Origin: Microbacterium azadirachtae
Lineage (GTDB): Bacteria; Actinomycetota; Actinomycetes; Actinomycetales; Microbacteriaceae
Assembly: GCF_000956505.1 (NCBI RefSeq)
Contig: NZ_JYIX01000028.1
Coordinates: forward strand, 59,257 to 123,256
Length of the DNA stretch: 64,000 nucleotides
Reading direction: 5' to 3'
The notes under the pieces are model-generated. The model was not told the DNA's origin. It saw only the letters and a list, made by a program, of their open reading frames with translations, and searched no databases. Position numbers and translations under genes: made by a program. Positions 25,976-35,553 of this stretch are shown one piece after another (the first letter of the stretch is position 1; the number at the start of each line of letters is the position of its first letter).

Positions 25976-27862
25976 GTGCAGAGCGGCAACCGAGATGAGA
26001 CGGCGACGACAGCGCGCGCGCTGGTGACCCGGCAGCGACGCCGACGCTGGGTGGCCGCGCTGGACGCTTTCGCCTGGGTGCTCGGAACCTTCCTCGCCGT
26101 CGGCCTGCGGGTCGACTTCACCCTGCCGCTCTCCGGGTGGATCGCCACGCTCGCCCTCGGCGTCGTTGCCGCGGCGATTCAGCTGATCGTCGGCTACGTG
26201 CTCGCCCTGTATCGCGGTCGCTACCCGTATGGCTCGTTCAGCGAGGTGTGGACGCTCGCCCTCGTCGTGGCCGGGATCACCCTCATCCTCTCCTCGGTCG
26301 TCGTGCCGTCCGGGAACCTGATCGGCCTTCCCCGCGCGACAGTGCTGCTGGCCGGTCCCTTCGTCCTCCTCCTCATGTTCGGCGTGCGCTACATCGCCCG
26401 TCTGACCATCGAGCGCTCACGGAAGCCCTCGAGTGATGCGGAGCGCACGCTCGTGCTGGGAGCCGGCTATCTCGGCGACCGGTTGCTGCACACGATCACC
26501 ACCGATCCCGGCTCGCCGATCCTCCCCGTCGGACTCATCGACGACGACCCTGCGAAGAAGAACCTCCGTCTGCGGGGCGTGCCCGTGCTCGGGCGTCGCG
26601 CGCAGCTCGCGGAGATCGCGGCCCGGACGGGCGCGACGAGGCTGGTCATCGCGCTCGGCAACGCCGACAGCGTGCTGCTGCGCGAGCTGAGCGATGCCGC
26701 CGATGCTGCGGGGATGAGCGTGTCGGTCACGCCGACCATCACGGACTACATGCTCGAAGGGCACGCCGCCGTCGATGTCCGAGACATCGAGATCGAAGAC
26801 CTCATCGGTCGGCACCCGGTCGACACCAACGTGGAGCTCATCGCCGGCTACATCACCGGCAAGCGCGTGCTCGTTACGGGGGCGGGCGGATCCATCGGAT
26901 CCGAGCTGTGCCGCCAGCTCGCGAAGTTCGGCCCCAGCGAGCTGATCATGCTCGACCGCGACGAGACGGGGCTGCAGACCGCTCAGCTGGGGACGACCGG
27001 CAACGGCCTGCTCGACTCGAACGAGGTCGTCCTGGCCGACATCCGCGATGTCGCCGTGCTGAACGCCATCTTCGACGAGCGCCGCCCGGAGGTCGTCTTC
27101 CACGCGGCCGCACTCAAGCACCTGCCGATGCTCGAGCAGTACCCCGATGAGGCGTGGAAGACGAACGTCCTCGGCTCGCTCAACGTGCTCCAGGCCGCAC
27201 GTCGCGTCGGGGTGAGCCACTTCGTCAACATCTCCACAGACAAGGCTGCGAACCCGACGAGCGTGCTCGGCCACTCCAAGCGCGTCGCGGAGAAGCTCAC
27301 CGCGTGGGCGGGGGAGCAGACCGGGATGCAGTACCTCTCGGTGCGCTTCGGGAATGTGATCGGCAGCCGCGGATCGATGCTTCCCACGTTCCAGCGCCTG
27401 ATCGCGGACGGGCGGCCGATCACGGTCACGCACCCGGACGCGACGCGGTACTTCATGACGATCCCCGAGGCATGCCAGCTGGTGATCCAGGCGGGCGGTA
27501 TCGGCCGTGCCGGCGAGGTGCTCATCCTCGACATGGGGGAGCCCGTCTCGATCCTCGAGGTGGCCAAGCGCATGATCTCGATGTCGGGCAAGGACATCGA
27601 GATCGTCTTCACGGGTCTCCGCCACGGCGAGAAGCTGCATGAGGAGCTGGTCGGAGCCCGCGAGAACCTCGAGCGTCCGTTCCACCCGCAGATCTCGCAC
27701 GCCCACGCGGACACGATCAGCCCCGAGCGCCTCGACAAGGCCGGCTGGGAGGCGCGGATGAAAGCCGAGCCGCGCAACAACGACACCGCCGTGGTCGACC
27801 GGATCGTGGTGGATCAGGTCGTCAGCAGCGCCCCGTACCTGGGAGAATCGCCGAATGGCTGA
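25976..27862 (+). CDS. Membrane UDP-N-acetylglucosamine 4,6-dehydratase (PglF/CapD type)
   Basis: A 628-residue protein. Four membrane segments occupy about residues 28-142, then an N-terminal Rossmann domain (LVLGAGYLGDRLL) and the catalytic SDR domain with VTGAGGSIGSELCRQL (GAGGSIG at 302-308) and STDKAANPTSVLGHSKR at 420-436. This is the architecture of PglF, WbpM and CapD, which convert UDP-GlcNAc to the 4-keto-6-deoxy sugar. It heads a tightly packed operon with an aminotransferase, a phosphoglycosyl transferase and an acetyltransferase. Together these match the bacillosamine-type pathway. The GTG start has a strong GAGGGGGG site. Confidence 0.9.
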   Translation: MQSGNRDETATTARALVTRQRRRRWVAALDAFAWVLGTFLAVGLRVDFTLPLSGWIATLALGVVAAAIQLIVGYVLALYRGRYPYGSFSEVWTLALVVAGITLILSSVVVPSGNLIGLPRATVLLAGPFVLLLMFGVRYIARLTIERSRKPSSDAERTLVLGAGYLGDRLLHTITTDPGSPILPVGLIDDDPAKKNLRLRGVPVLGRRAQLAEIAARTGATRLVIALGNADSVLLRELSDAADAAGMSVSVTPTITDYMLEGHAAVDVRDIEIEDLIGRHPVDTNVELIAGYITGKRVLVTGAGGSIGSELCRQLAKFGPSELIMLDRDETGLQTAQLGTTGNGLLDSNEVVLADIRDVAVLNAIFDERRPEVVFHAAALKHLPMLEQYPDEAWKTNVLGSLNVLQAARRVGVSHFVNISTDKAANPTSVLGHSKRVAEKLTAWAGEQTGMQYLSVRFGNVIGSRGSMLPTFQRLIADGRPITVTHPDATRYFMTIPEACQLVIQAGGIGRAGEVLILDMGEPVSILEVAKRMISMSGKDIEIVFTGLRHGEKLHEELVGARENLERPFHPQISHAHADTISPERLDKAGWEARMKAEPRNNDTAVVDRIVVDQVVSSAPYLGESPNG

Positions 27863-28988
27863 CCGCATCCTCATGTCCTCGCCGGATGTCACGCAGAGCG
27901 AGGAGGACGCTGTCGTGGCGGCCATCCGCTCCGGGTGGATCGTTCCGCTCGGCCCCGACGTCGACGCGTTCGAGGTGGAGCTCGCAGATCGGGTCGGGGT
28001 GGGGCACGGTGTTGCGCTGAGTTCGGGCACGGCAGCCCTGCACCTCGGGTTGCTCACGCTCGGTGTGAAGCCTGGCGACATCGTGGTGACGTCGACCATG
28101 ACTTTTGCGGCGACCACCAACGCGATCATGTACGCGGGCGCAGATCCGTTCTTCATCGACGCCGACGAGGCGACAGGGAACATGGACCCCGAACTTCTCC
28201 GGTCGGCTCTCGACGAGCTGCGTGATGAAGGATCCCGGGTCGGCGCGATCGTTCCGGTGGATCTGCTGGGCAAGACGGTCGACTATACGGCGATCCTCGC
28301 CATCGCCGAAGAGTTCGGCGTTCCGGTGTTGGCGGATGCCGCGGAGTCTCTGGGGGCCACGCACAAGGGCAAGGCGGCCGGGAGCTTCGGGCAGATCTCC
28401 GCGGTGTCGTTCAACGGCAACAAGGTCATGACCACCTCGGGCGGCGGGATGCTTCTCACAGACGACGGTGACATTGCCGAGCGCGTCCGCTATCTGGCGA
28501 CGCAGGCTCGTCAACCGGTCGCACACTACGAGCACGTCGACGTGGGCTATAACTACCGCATGAGCAACCTGCTGGCTGCCCTTGGGCGTGCACAGCTTCG
28601 ACGGCTCGACTCGATGCTCGCGCGCCGCCGTGAGATGCGCGAGCTCTACAAGGACGTGTTCCGTGAGGTGCCCGGTGTCGAGGTCTTCGGTGGGGCAGAC
28701 GACGCGGAGGACAATGCGTGGTTGACTTCGATCCTCGTGGATCGGGAGACCGCAGGATGGAACGCGAACGAGCTGTCGATCGCCTTGGCGGCGGACGACA
28801 TCGAGAGCCGCCCCGTCTGGAAGCCGATGCACCTGCAGCCGGTCTTCGCTCACTACCGGGGCGCGCTCACGGGCGCCTCCGAGCGGCTCTTCGCTCGCGG
28901 GCTCACGTTGCCCAGCGGTTCCGCGCTGACGGAGACTCAGCGCGGGCGCGTCTTCGACTCCATCGACCGCTTCCTCCGGACTCGCTGA
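27855..28988 (+). CDS. PLP-dependent UDP-sugar aminotransferase (PglE/DegT type)
   Basis: A 377-residue DegT/DnrJ/EryC1-family enzyme. The pyridoxal lysine is Lys190 in SFNGNKVMTTSGGGML; the cofactor-contacting SSGTAALHLGLLTLG and LADAAESLGATHKG are also clear. An Asn-Gly-Asn-Lys active-site context is the form found in PglE-like enzymes that put an amino group on the 4-keto carbon made by PglF. The start overlaps the upstream gene by eight bases. Confidence 0.88.
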   Translation: MADRILMSSPDVTQSEEDAVVAAIRSGWIVPLGPDVDAFEVELADRVGVGHGVALSSGTAALHLGLLTLGVKPGDIVVTSTMTFAATTNAIMYAGADPFFIDADEATGNMDPELLRSALDELRDEGSRVGAIVPVDLLGKTVDYTAILAIAEEFGVPVLADAAESLGATHKGKAAGSFGQISAVSFNGNKVMTTSGGGMLLTDDGDIAERVRYLATQARQPVAHYEHVDVGYNYRMSNLLAALGRAQLRRLDSMLARRREMRELYKDVFREVPGVEVFGGADDAEDNAWLTSILVDRETAGWNANELSIALAADDIESRPVWKPMHLQPVFAHYRGALTGASERLFARGLTLPSGSALTETQRGRVFDSIDRFLRTR

Positions 28989-28991
28989 ACG

Positions 28992-29606
28992 ATGACGACG
29001 CGTGCCTACGATCTGTTCAAGAGGCTGCTCGACATCGTCGCCGCGGGGATCGCCCTGGTGGTGCTGTCACCGGTGATGGTCATCGTGGCGCTCCTGGTCG
29101 CGACGCGACTCGGGCGCCCCGTGCTGTTCGTTCAACCGCGCCCGGGAAAGAACGGGAAGATCTTTCGGCTGCGCAAGTTCCGGTCGATGCGCGACATCGA
29201 TCAGGCCAGGGGGCTCGTCAGCGATGCCGAGAGGCTGACGACGTTCGGGCGCAAGCTGCGTTCGACCAGCCTCGATGAGTTGCCGTCGTTGTGGAACGTG
29301 CTCCGCGGCGACATGAGCGTCGTGGGCCCACGGCCACTCCTCGTCGAATATCTGTCGAAGTACTCGCCCGAACAGGCACGCCGTCACGAAGTCCGCCCAG
29401 GTATCACCGGCCTTGCACAGGTGAGCGGGCGCAACGCGCTGAGCTGGGAGGAGAAGTTCGCGCTGGACGTCGAGTACGTCGACAATCGGAGCCTGGCCCT
29501 CGACGCGCGTCTGGTTCTGGCGACCGTGCGAGCGGTCTTCGTGCGTGAAGGCATCTCGGCAGAGGGCCATGCGACCATGCAGAAGTTCGGGGAGACCAAT
29601 GCCTGA
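28992..29606 (+). CDS. Undecaprenyl-phosphate phosphoglycosyl transferase (PglC type)
   Basis: A 204-residue monotopic phosphoglycosyl transferase. One membrane helix (DIVAAGIALVVLSPVMVIVA) with the Pro kink leads into the catalytic region: RPVLFVQPRPGKNGK, LRKFRSMRD, STSLDELPSLWNVLRGDMS and VGPRPLLVEYL, with the Asp-Glu pair in LDELP. Enzymes of this size transfer a phospho-sugar, often diacetylbacillosamine, from UDP to undecaprenyl phosphate. That makes this the likely first membrane step of glycan assembly. The stop overlaps the next start. Confidence 0.9.
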   Translation: MTTRAYDLFKRLLDIVAAGIALVVLSPVMVIVALLVATRLGRPVLFVQPRPGKNGKIFRLRKFRSMRDIDQARGLVSDAERLTTFGRKLRSTSLDELPSLWNVLRGDMSVVGPRPLLVEYLSKYSPEQARRHEVRPGITGLAQVSGRNALSWEEKFALDVEYVDNRSLALDARLVLATVRAVFVREGISAEGHATMQKFGETNA

Positions 29607-30243
29607 AGACATCATCATCGTCGGCGCCGGCGGATTCGGGCGTGAGACGATCGACGTCGTCCGTGCGATCAACGCGACCGCGACGGAGCCTGTCTGGAAC
29701 GTGCTCGGAGTGGTCGATGACGGTCCATCGCCGGTTCATGGGGCACGGCTCGCGGCGCTGGGGATCCCGCATCTGGGCGATATCGAGGAGCTGCGCTCTC
29801 ACGTTGCTTCCGCGAGGTACGTGATCGGCATCGGTTCTCCGTCGGTGCGGGCTCAGCTGAGCGAGAGGATCGACTCCTGGGGTGGTCGTGCCGCCACGCT
29901 GATCCATCCAGCCGCCGTTGTCGGTTCCGAGGTTCGGATCGGCGAAGGATCCGTGGTGTGCGGCGGGGCCCAGATCTCTACGAACATCGTGCTCGGTCGC
30001 CACGTGCACATCAACCCGGGCGCGATCGTCGGCCACGACTGCCGGCTTGAGGACTATGTCTCGATCAACCCCGGAGCTGTCATCTCGGGGGATGTCCGGG
30101 TGGATTCCGGCACCTTGATCGGTGCCGGAGCGGTCATCCTGCAACTGCTTGAGGTCGGCCCCGGCGCTCTCGTCGCCGCGAGCGCTTGTGTGACGAAGAA
30201 CGTGCCGGCCGGTGCGACCGTGCGAGGAGTTCCTGCGCGATGA
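29599..30243 (+). CDS. Sugar N- or O-acetyltransferase (PglD/NeuD type)
   Basis: A 214-residue protein with an N-terminal Rossmann-like sugar-binding domain (IIIVGAGGFGRETIDVVRAI) and a left-handed beta-helix of hexapeptide repeats. The catalytic base His is in NPGAIVGHDCRLEDYVSINP. The family matches PglD, which acetylates the 4-amino sugar made by PglF and PglE. It overlaps the PglC-like gene by eight bases and the next glycosyltransferase by four. Confidence 0.87.
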   Translation: MPEDIIIVGAGGFGRETIDVVRAINATATEPVWNVLGVVDDGPSPVHGARLAALGIPHLGDIEELRSHVASARYVIGIGSPSVRAQLSERIDSWGGRAATLIHPAAVVGSEVRIGEGSVVCGGAQISTNIVLGRHVHINPGAIVGHDCRLEDYVSINPGAVISGDVRVDSGTLIGAGAVILQLLEVGPGALVAASACVTKNVPAGATVRGVPAR

Positions 30244-31406
30244 CGGGCCGGCGACTGTGCTTCGTGATCACGAACGACATCAGCACCGTCTTCTATCGCG
30301 GCTACCTCGGCTACCTCCGGGAACGCGGGTGGAACGTGACGATCATCTCGCGCGATACCGGCAAACTGACTGCGCTCGGTGAAGCTGAGGGCGTCGACAT
30401 CGTAGATGTGGACATGGTTCGGGATCCCTCACCGATCCGCGATCTGCGATCGCTCATCAGGCTCACGCGCGCGATCCGACGTGTCCGTCCGGACGTCCTT
30501 GTGTTTTCCACACCCAAAGCGTCGCTCCTGGCGTCCGTGGCCGGATGGCTGCTCCGCGTACCCGTGCGGATCTACCACATCCTCGGTCTGCGCTATGAGA
30601 CCGAGTCGGGCATGCGTCGGCGCGTCTTCCGGTCACTGGAGAAGACAGCTGCGGGGCTGGCGACAGAGACTCTCGCCGTCAGCCACAGCCTTGCCGAGCT
30701 CGTGCGCGAGGAACGCCTCACGTCGCGCGTCGTGGTGCTCGGGGAGGGAAGCCCCTTTGGCACCGACCTGCGCCGCTTCAGCCCGGATGCCTTGGACATT
30801 CCGGCGCTGGACGCGGACACGGATGCATTCCTGGCGGGCCAAGGCGCTGCGTTCCGGTTGCTGTTCGTCGGCCGAATCACGCGAGACAAGGGTGTCGGCG
30901 ACCTTCTCGATGCCCTCGCCCTCCTTGCAGATCGCGGCGTCGAGGTGGCTTCCGTCATCGTCGGGCCCGGCGAGGATGCGGGGCTGGAACGCCGGATCGA
31001 AGACTTCGCGGCGGAGCACGCCGTCCAACGGGTGGGGTCTGTCGCAGACCCGCGAGCCTACATGCGCGCGGTCGACATGCTCTGCCTGCCCACTTTGCGT
31101 GAGGGGTTCGGCCAGGTGATCGTCGAAGCCGCCGGACTAGGAGTTCCCACCATCACCACCCAGGCGACAGGCGCCCGAGACGTGGTCGTCGACGGAGAGA
31201 CCGGTCTGATCGTGCCGGTGAAGGACGGGATCGCACTGGCGGCCGCGATCGAGCGCGCGGTCGCCGACCGCGACGACGTGCGTCGATGGGGTTCGGCGGC
31301 GAGGGCGCGGGCCGAGGAGTACTACTCGACGGATCGCGTGTGGCGCCAGTACGCGGATCATTTCGAAGGTCGGCTGCGCGCGGGAGAAGATTCTTCCGAT
31401 GGCTGA
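30240..31406 (+). CDS. Family 4 glycosyltransferase (PglA-like)
   Basis: A GT-B-fold enzyme of 388 residues. The N-terminal domain begins LCFVITNDISTVFYRGYLGY. The donor-binding C-terminal domain has LLFVGRITRDKGVGDLLDAL and the EX7E-type LREGFGQVIVEAAGLGVP. The position right after the PglC and PglD-like genes, with an ATGA overlap, suggests it adds the second sugar to the lipid-linked diamino sugar. That order matches PglA in the N-glycan pathway, but donor and linkage are not predictable. Confidence 0.82.
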   Translation: MTGRRLCFVITNDISTVFYRGYLGYLRERGWNVTIISRDTGKLTALGEAEGVDIVDVDMVRDPSPIRDLRSLIRLTRAIRRVRPDVLVFSTPKASLLASVAGWLLRVPVRIYHILGLRYETESGMRRRVFRSLEKTAAGLATETLAVSHSLAELVREERLTSRVVVLGEGSPFGTDLRRFSPDALDIPALDADTDAFLAGQGAAFRLLFVGRITRDKGVGDLLDALALLADRGVEVASVIVGPGEDAGLERRIEDFAAEHAVQRVGSVADPRAYMRAVDMLCLPTLREGFGQVIVEAAGLGVPTITTQATGARDVVVDGETGLIVPVKDGIALAAAIERAVADRDDVRRWGSAARARAEEYYSTDRVWRQYADHFEGRLRAGEDSSDG

Positions 31407-32700
31407 AGATGACAACGACCTGAGCGTCGCGCCTAAAGAGTCCAGGAGATCATCGCGAAAGGGTGGCTCGTCGACCGTTCGCAGTATCGCGACTCTGCTC
31501 ACCGGGACTGTGGCCTCCCAGGTCATCGGCGTCATCACCATGCCGATCCTCAGCCGGATCTACGGCCCTGGTGCGTTCGGCATTCTGGCGATCTTCCTCT
31601 CGGTGAGCGCAGTGGTCAGCATGGTCGCGGCGCTGCGCTACGAGTATGCGATCGTGCTCCCGGAGCGCGAGGAGGACGCGCACCGGCTACGACAGCTCTC
31701 CACGGGTTTGGTCAGTGTCATCTCGGTACTCACCGTTGTCGCGACGATCCTGGTGTTCTGTCTGTCCGGGCCAGCCAATCAGCACTGGTGGGTGCTGCTG
31801 ATCGGCGTGAGCGTCTTCCTCGCCGGGGAGACGACGATTCTGTACTTCTGGCTGACTCGAAAGCGTCGCTATCGGATGCAGAGCGTCTCACGCATCGTCC
31901 AGGCGCTGGTCACCGCGGTCACCCAGGCTGGCCTGGGGCTGCTCATCGCTCCAACCGGCGAGTGGCTCATCGTCGGCTATCTCGTCGGTCAGGTCTTCGG
32001 CGTCGGTCTCCTGCTCGTCACGGACGATGCTCGCAAGACCGCACCCGTCCGGGACCATCGCAGCTGGTGGGAGCTCATGGTTCGCTACCGCAAGATGCCG
32101 CTCCTCAACGCGCCTAATGCGCTTGTCGACTCCTTGCGGCTGAACGGGATCAACATGATCATCGGAGGCCGTTCGCTCCATGCGCTAGGCCAGTTCTCGA
32201 TGGCGTGGAAGCTCGCTCAGGCGCCGATGGCGCTAATTGCGAGCGCGATCTCCCAGGTGTATTACCAGCGGATGGCGGTCGCTGAGCCGGGGACGCTCAA
32301 GACCCTCGTGAGGGGCGTGACGAGGCGCGCATTGCTCCTCGCCTTCCTCCCCTTCCTGGTGCTCGGCGTTGTGGCACCCGTCGTTGTGCCGTGGTTCCTC
32401 GGCGAGCAGTGGGCAGAGGCGGGGCTCATCGTGCAGGCACTCACGCCGTGGCTCTACCTGAACGTCGCGACCGCACCCCTGTCGACCGTGTTCATCGTCG
32501 CCGAGCGACAGGGCGCCATGCTGATCTTCGCGATCGTCTATCTCATCGTGCCGATCACGATCCTGCTTGTTGCGGGCGGCGACCTCGTTCGCGCGGTGTG
32601 GTTCACGAGCGCTGCCATGACGCTGTTGCTCGCTTTTCTGATTGTGCTAGCCCATCGCGTGGCTGCGCGCGTCGACCACGAGCAGGTCTCCCGTGCGTAG
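31399..32700 (+). CDS. Wzx-type lipid-linked oligosaccharide flippase
   Basis: A 433-residue MATE/MVF-like membrane protein with about twelve to fourteen segments after a basic cytoplasmic N-terminus. The first helix region STVRSIATLLTGTVASQVIG and LSRIYGPGAFGILAIFLSVS is typical of polysaccharide exporters (PF01943/PF13440). It should flip completed undecaprenyl-diphosphate repeat units. It ends the operon that began at 25976 and faces the minus-strand glycosyltransferase 42 bases away. Codon use is visibly less G+C-rich than in flanking housekeeping genes. Confidence 0.85.
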   Translation: MAEDDNDLSVAPKESRRSSRKGGSSTVRSIATLLTGTVASQVIGVITMPILSRIYGPGAFGILAIFLSVSAVVSMVAALRYEYAIVLPEREEDAHRLRQLSTGLVSVISVLTVVATILVFCLSGPANQHWWVLLIGVSVFLAGETTILYFWLTRKRRYRMQSVSRIVQALVTAVTQAGLGLLIAPTGEWLIVGYLVGQVFGVGLLLVTDDARKTAPVRDHRSWWELMVRYRKMPLLNAPNALVDSLRLNGINMIIGGRSLHALGQFSMAWKLAQAPMALIASAISQVYYQRMAVAEPGTLKTLVRGVTRRALLLAFLPFLVLGVVAPVVVPWFLGEQWAEAGLIVQALTPWLYLNVATAPLSTVFIVAERQGAMLIFAIVYLIVPITILLVAGGDLVRAVWFTSAAMTLLLAFLIVLAHRVAARVDHEQVSRA

Positions 32701-32742
32701 TAGGGCCGTGTACTCGGGCTAAGGGCTCGTGGCGGTGTCCGG

Positions 32743-34014
32743 TTAGGGCTGGATACCTGCGACCGCCGCTGCTGCGGTGTGCGAATTCACCGTGGAGTCG
32801 TAGCGTTCCGCCCACACTCGACGCGAGTCGAAGAGGGCGGGCGAGTCGAGGACGCGTTCCACCGCCGACGCGATCGTTTGGATGTCATCATCCATTTCGA
32901 CGAGTAGGCCTGAGCCGAGCTCGTCCCCGACGAGCTCGTCCGTCGAGCCGACATCGGTTGCCACGATCGGAATGCCGAAACAAGCGGCTTCCATCGCGCT
33001 CACCGGGATGCCTTCGTCTGCGCTGAGGTTGATGAACACGGACGGGCGCTCCGCTCGATAACGCTCCATGAGCGCGGCCGTGGATACCCGTCCTGGTAAC
33101 TGCACGGTCAAGTCAGGAATCTCGGACGCCGCGCGCTCGGCGTTTCCGCGAAGTTCCTCGAAGAGAGGTCCGTCCCCGAAATGCGTCCATCGGATTGTCC
33201 GCCCTCGTCGCGCGAGTTCGATGGCGGTCGCGAGGATCCGATCGACCCGCTTTCGTTCGATGGCTGAGGAACAACTGACGAGGTGGACGGTCCGACCTTC
33301 AGGCATCTGCTCCAGCTCCCGAGGCTGGGCCGGAATGCCGAGACGGCGGACCACGATCTTCTCAGGAGAGATGAACGGAGCGCGCTCGAGTAGATACTCT
33401 CGACCGCTGTCTGAGATGGACAGGACGACATCGGCATTGCCGAGGACGCTGCGTCTGATCGGGCGATACCCTGCGGTGCGCTCGTCAAGGTCGTAGCGGT
33501 GGACCCTGACTGCGACGCGATCGGCACCGGAGCGTAGCCAGGGGAGGACGTACGCGATATCGACGCCCCAATAGCTGTAGACAGTGACCGGCCGTTCGGT
33601 GCGCATTGCTTCGCGGACCGAACGATGCGATGCGAAGTAAGCACCGGAGAGCGTCGCGATGAGATCTCTGCGCAACTGGGCAGTCGAGCGCTGTCCGCCC
33701 TCCGCGCCGAAGACTCTGAGAGCGCGTAGGGCACGTTTCGGGCTGAGCATCCCTCGGATCGCTCGCGCTGCGGTGGGAGTGCCCACGGCGCCCAAATACG
33801 TCACATTGGCAGGCAGGGGGAGCCTCGGAGCATCCGGCGATGTGAGGGAGACGATCACCACTTCCGCGAATGCTTCTGACAGAGCCTGGATCTCATTGCG
33901 TACGAAGGCAGCATCGCCGATGTCGAAAGGGTACTCATGCGTCAGCAAGAGCAGCCTCGTCGGCTGACCGTCGTTGGCCGAATCGGGCATCGATGTCCTG
34001 TCCGTAACGCTCAC
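32743..34014 (-). CDS. Family 4 glycosyltransferase
   Basis: A GT-B-fold enzyme of 423 residues from a GTG at 34014 that overlaps the TGA of the upstream polymerase gene. The N-terminal LLLLTHEYPFDIGDAAFVRN and the C-terminal FINLSADEGIPVSAMEAACF with GIPIVATDVGSTDELV identify it. An alternative ATG at 33990 would trim eight residues. The sequence SYWGVDIAYVLPWLRSGADR is typical of enzymes of exopolysaccharide clusters. The donor and acceptor are unknown. Confidence 0.8.
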   Translation of the reverse strand: MSVTDRTSMPDSANDGQPTRLLLLTHEYPFDIGDAAFVRNEIQALSEAFAEVVIVSLTSPDAPRLPLPANVTYLGAVGTPTAARAIRGMLSPKRALRALRVFGAEGGQRSTAQLRRDLIATLSGAYFASHRSVREAMRTERPVTVYSYWGVDIAYVLPWLRSGADRVAVRVHRYDLDERTAGYRPIRRSVLGNADVVLSISDSGREYLLERAPFISPEKIVVRRLGIPAQPRELEQMPEGRTVHLVSCSSAIERKRVDRILATAIELARRGRTIRWTHFGDGPLFEELRGNAERAASEIPDLTVQLPGRVSTAALMERYRAERPSVFINLSADEGIPVSAMEAACFGIPIVATDVGSTDELVGDELGSGLLVEMDDDIQTIASAVERVLDSPALFDSRRVWAERYDSTVNSHTAAAAVAGIQP

Positions 34015-35474
34015 GGTGTCGCCTCGCCTTCCTTCACCGTCGGGCGGGCCCCTGAAAGGTGGATGCCGATGACGACGAAGGTCGCGAAGCCGATCCACTC
34101 GTGCGGGATATTGATGAAGGTGCTGTGCATCACGAAGACAAGCGGCAGCATCACGATGACGCTGATCGTGGCGGTGGCGAGACTGCGCTCGGCGCGCGAG
34201 CGCGATGACGTGCCGTTAGCGCGGATCGCGCCGATGAAGAGGGCGATCGTCACGATGAAGGCCAGAGCACCGAGAATGACCCCGTACTCGGTGAAGAACT
34301 CCATCGCTCCATTGTGCGGGTTGATCATGTTGAAGGTCTGCCGAGACGTTCCCTGCGCGATCGCCGTCAGCTCGTAACCGCCTGGACCGCTGCCCAGCGG
34401 TGTCTGAGCGAGCATGTCGAGGCCGTTCAGAGACAGGTTCCATCGAGCGAGAAAGGAACTGTCCACGGGAATCTGAAACCCGAGGACGCCGATGATGTAG
34501 CCCCCGCCTGCGCCGGCACCGGAGATCTCTCCTGCAGACCGTCCCTGCAGGAAGACCAGCGTGAAGATCGCGCCGAGCACTGCGAAGGCCAGCACGATGG
34601 CCTGCCCGATATGAGAGCGGATTCTGAGGACGATCCATATCGAGACACCGAGGATCAGGGCTGCGAGACCGAAGCGGCTGCTGGTCAGGATCATGATCGG
34701 CGCCGAGACAAGCGCGGCCAGATAGTAGATCCGGCGAACCCAGGTTCGCGTCGTCAACGCGGCTCCCGCCAGCAGGAGAGGGATCGTGATCGTCAGGAAG
34801 GCCGCGTAGTTGTTGGGGTTGAAGAACACCGTGACCACGCCGGTCTTGGTCGCACCGGGATTGGCGTCCAGATAGGTCGAACCGAAATGCAGTCCCGTGC
34901 TGAGCTCGATCGCTGCCAGTGCGGTCGTGGAGAGTGACGCGAGGAGCCAGCCTGCCAGGACGGCCCGGATGGTTTCCTTGGTTGCGGGCAGCGAAACCAT
35001 CCCAAGTACGATCAGGATCCCACCGGAGACGACCACCGAGTTCCCGAAGATGTATGGCGCGCCAAAGTTCGTCATCAGGGTTACCAGCGAGATGACGAGG
35101 ACCGGAAGGCAGAAGATGACGATGACCCGCCGCAGCCCGACGGGGGGACGGCGGCGCAGGTGCAGGAATCCGTAGACGAAGAGGATCACCGCGTAGGCGG
35201 TGAATGAGGACACGGGACCAACGTGGGGTAGGAGCGGGTTGAGCGCCGCGACGGGTGCGGCGAGTATCAGAAGAAGGCGGCCGATGGCCGTCAGACGCTG
35301 TCCCTTGACGGACGGAGGCGCGGTCCCCGAATCCGTGACCGACGAGTCGTCATCGACGCCGGTTCCCGATTGCGCTGCCTCCGCAGCCGAACTGTGGACG
35401 ACGGAGGCGCGAAGCGCGCCCGTGTTCCGTCGAGAAACGTCCCGGCGAGAAGCGGGGTGCGATGCGGATTTCAT
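34011..35474 (-). CDS. O-antigen ligase/polymerase (Wzy-like) membrane protein
   Basis: A 487-residue protein with a hydrophilic N-terminus of about 65 residues, then ten to twelve membrane segments. The conserved Wzy_C/O-antigen ligase area is the large outer loop with TPLGSGPGGYELTAIAQGTS followed by NMINPHNGAMEFFTEYGVIL, including the H and N of the NPHN motif. It could polymerise repeat units from the Wzx flippase. A second protein of this class is at 56099. Confidence 0.82.
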   Translation of the reverse strand: MKSASHPASRRDVSRRNTGALRASVVHSSAAEAAQSGTGVDDDSSVTDSGTAPPSVKGQRLTAIGRLLLILAAPVAALNPLLPHVGPVSSFTAYAVILFVYGFLHLRRRPPVGLRRVIVIFCLPVLVISLVTLMTNFGAPYIFGNSVVVSGGILIVLGMVSLPATKETIRAVLAGWLLASLSTTALAAIELSTGLHFGSTYLDANPGATKTGVVTVFFNPNNYAAFLTITIPLLLAGAALTTRTWVRRIYYLAALVSAPIMILTSSRFGLAALILGVSIWIVLRIRSHIGQAIVLAFAVLGAIFTLVFLQGRSAGEISGAGAGGGYIIGVLGFQIPVDSSFLARWNLSLNGLDMLAQTPLGSGPGGYELTAIAQGTSRQTFNMINPHNGAMEFFTEYGVILGALAFIVTIALFIGAIRANGTSSRSRAERSLATATISVIVMLPLVFVMHSTFINIPHEWIGFATFVVIGIHLSGARPTVKEGEATP

Positions 35475-35553
35475 CGAAGGCAGTGCCCGTCCGTAAATGC
35501 GTGAGCGACATACGGCCGTCGAAGGGACGGCGGGGCCAGGAGAGTCCCCACGT

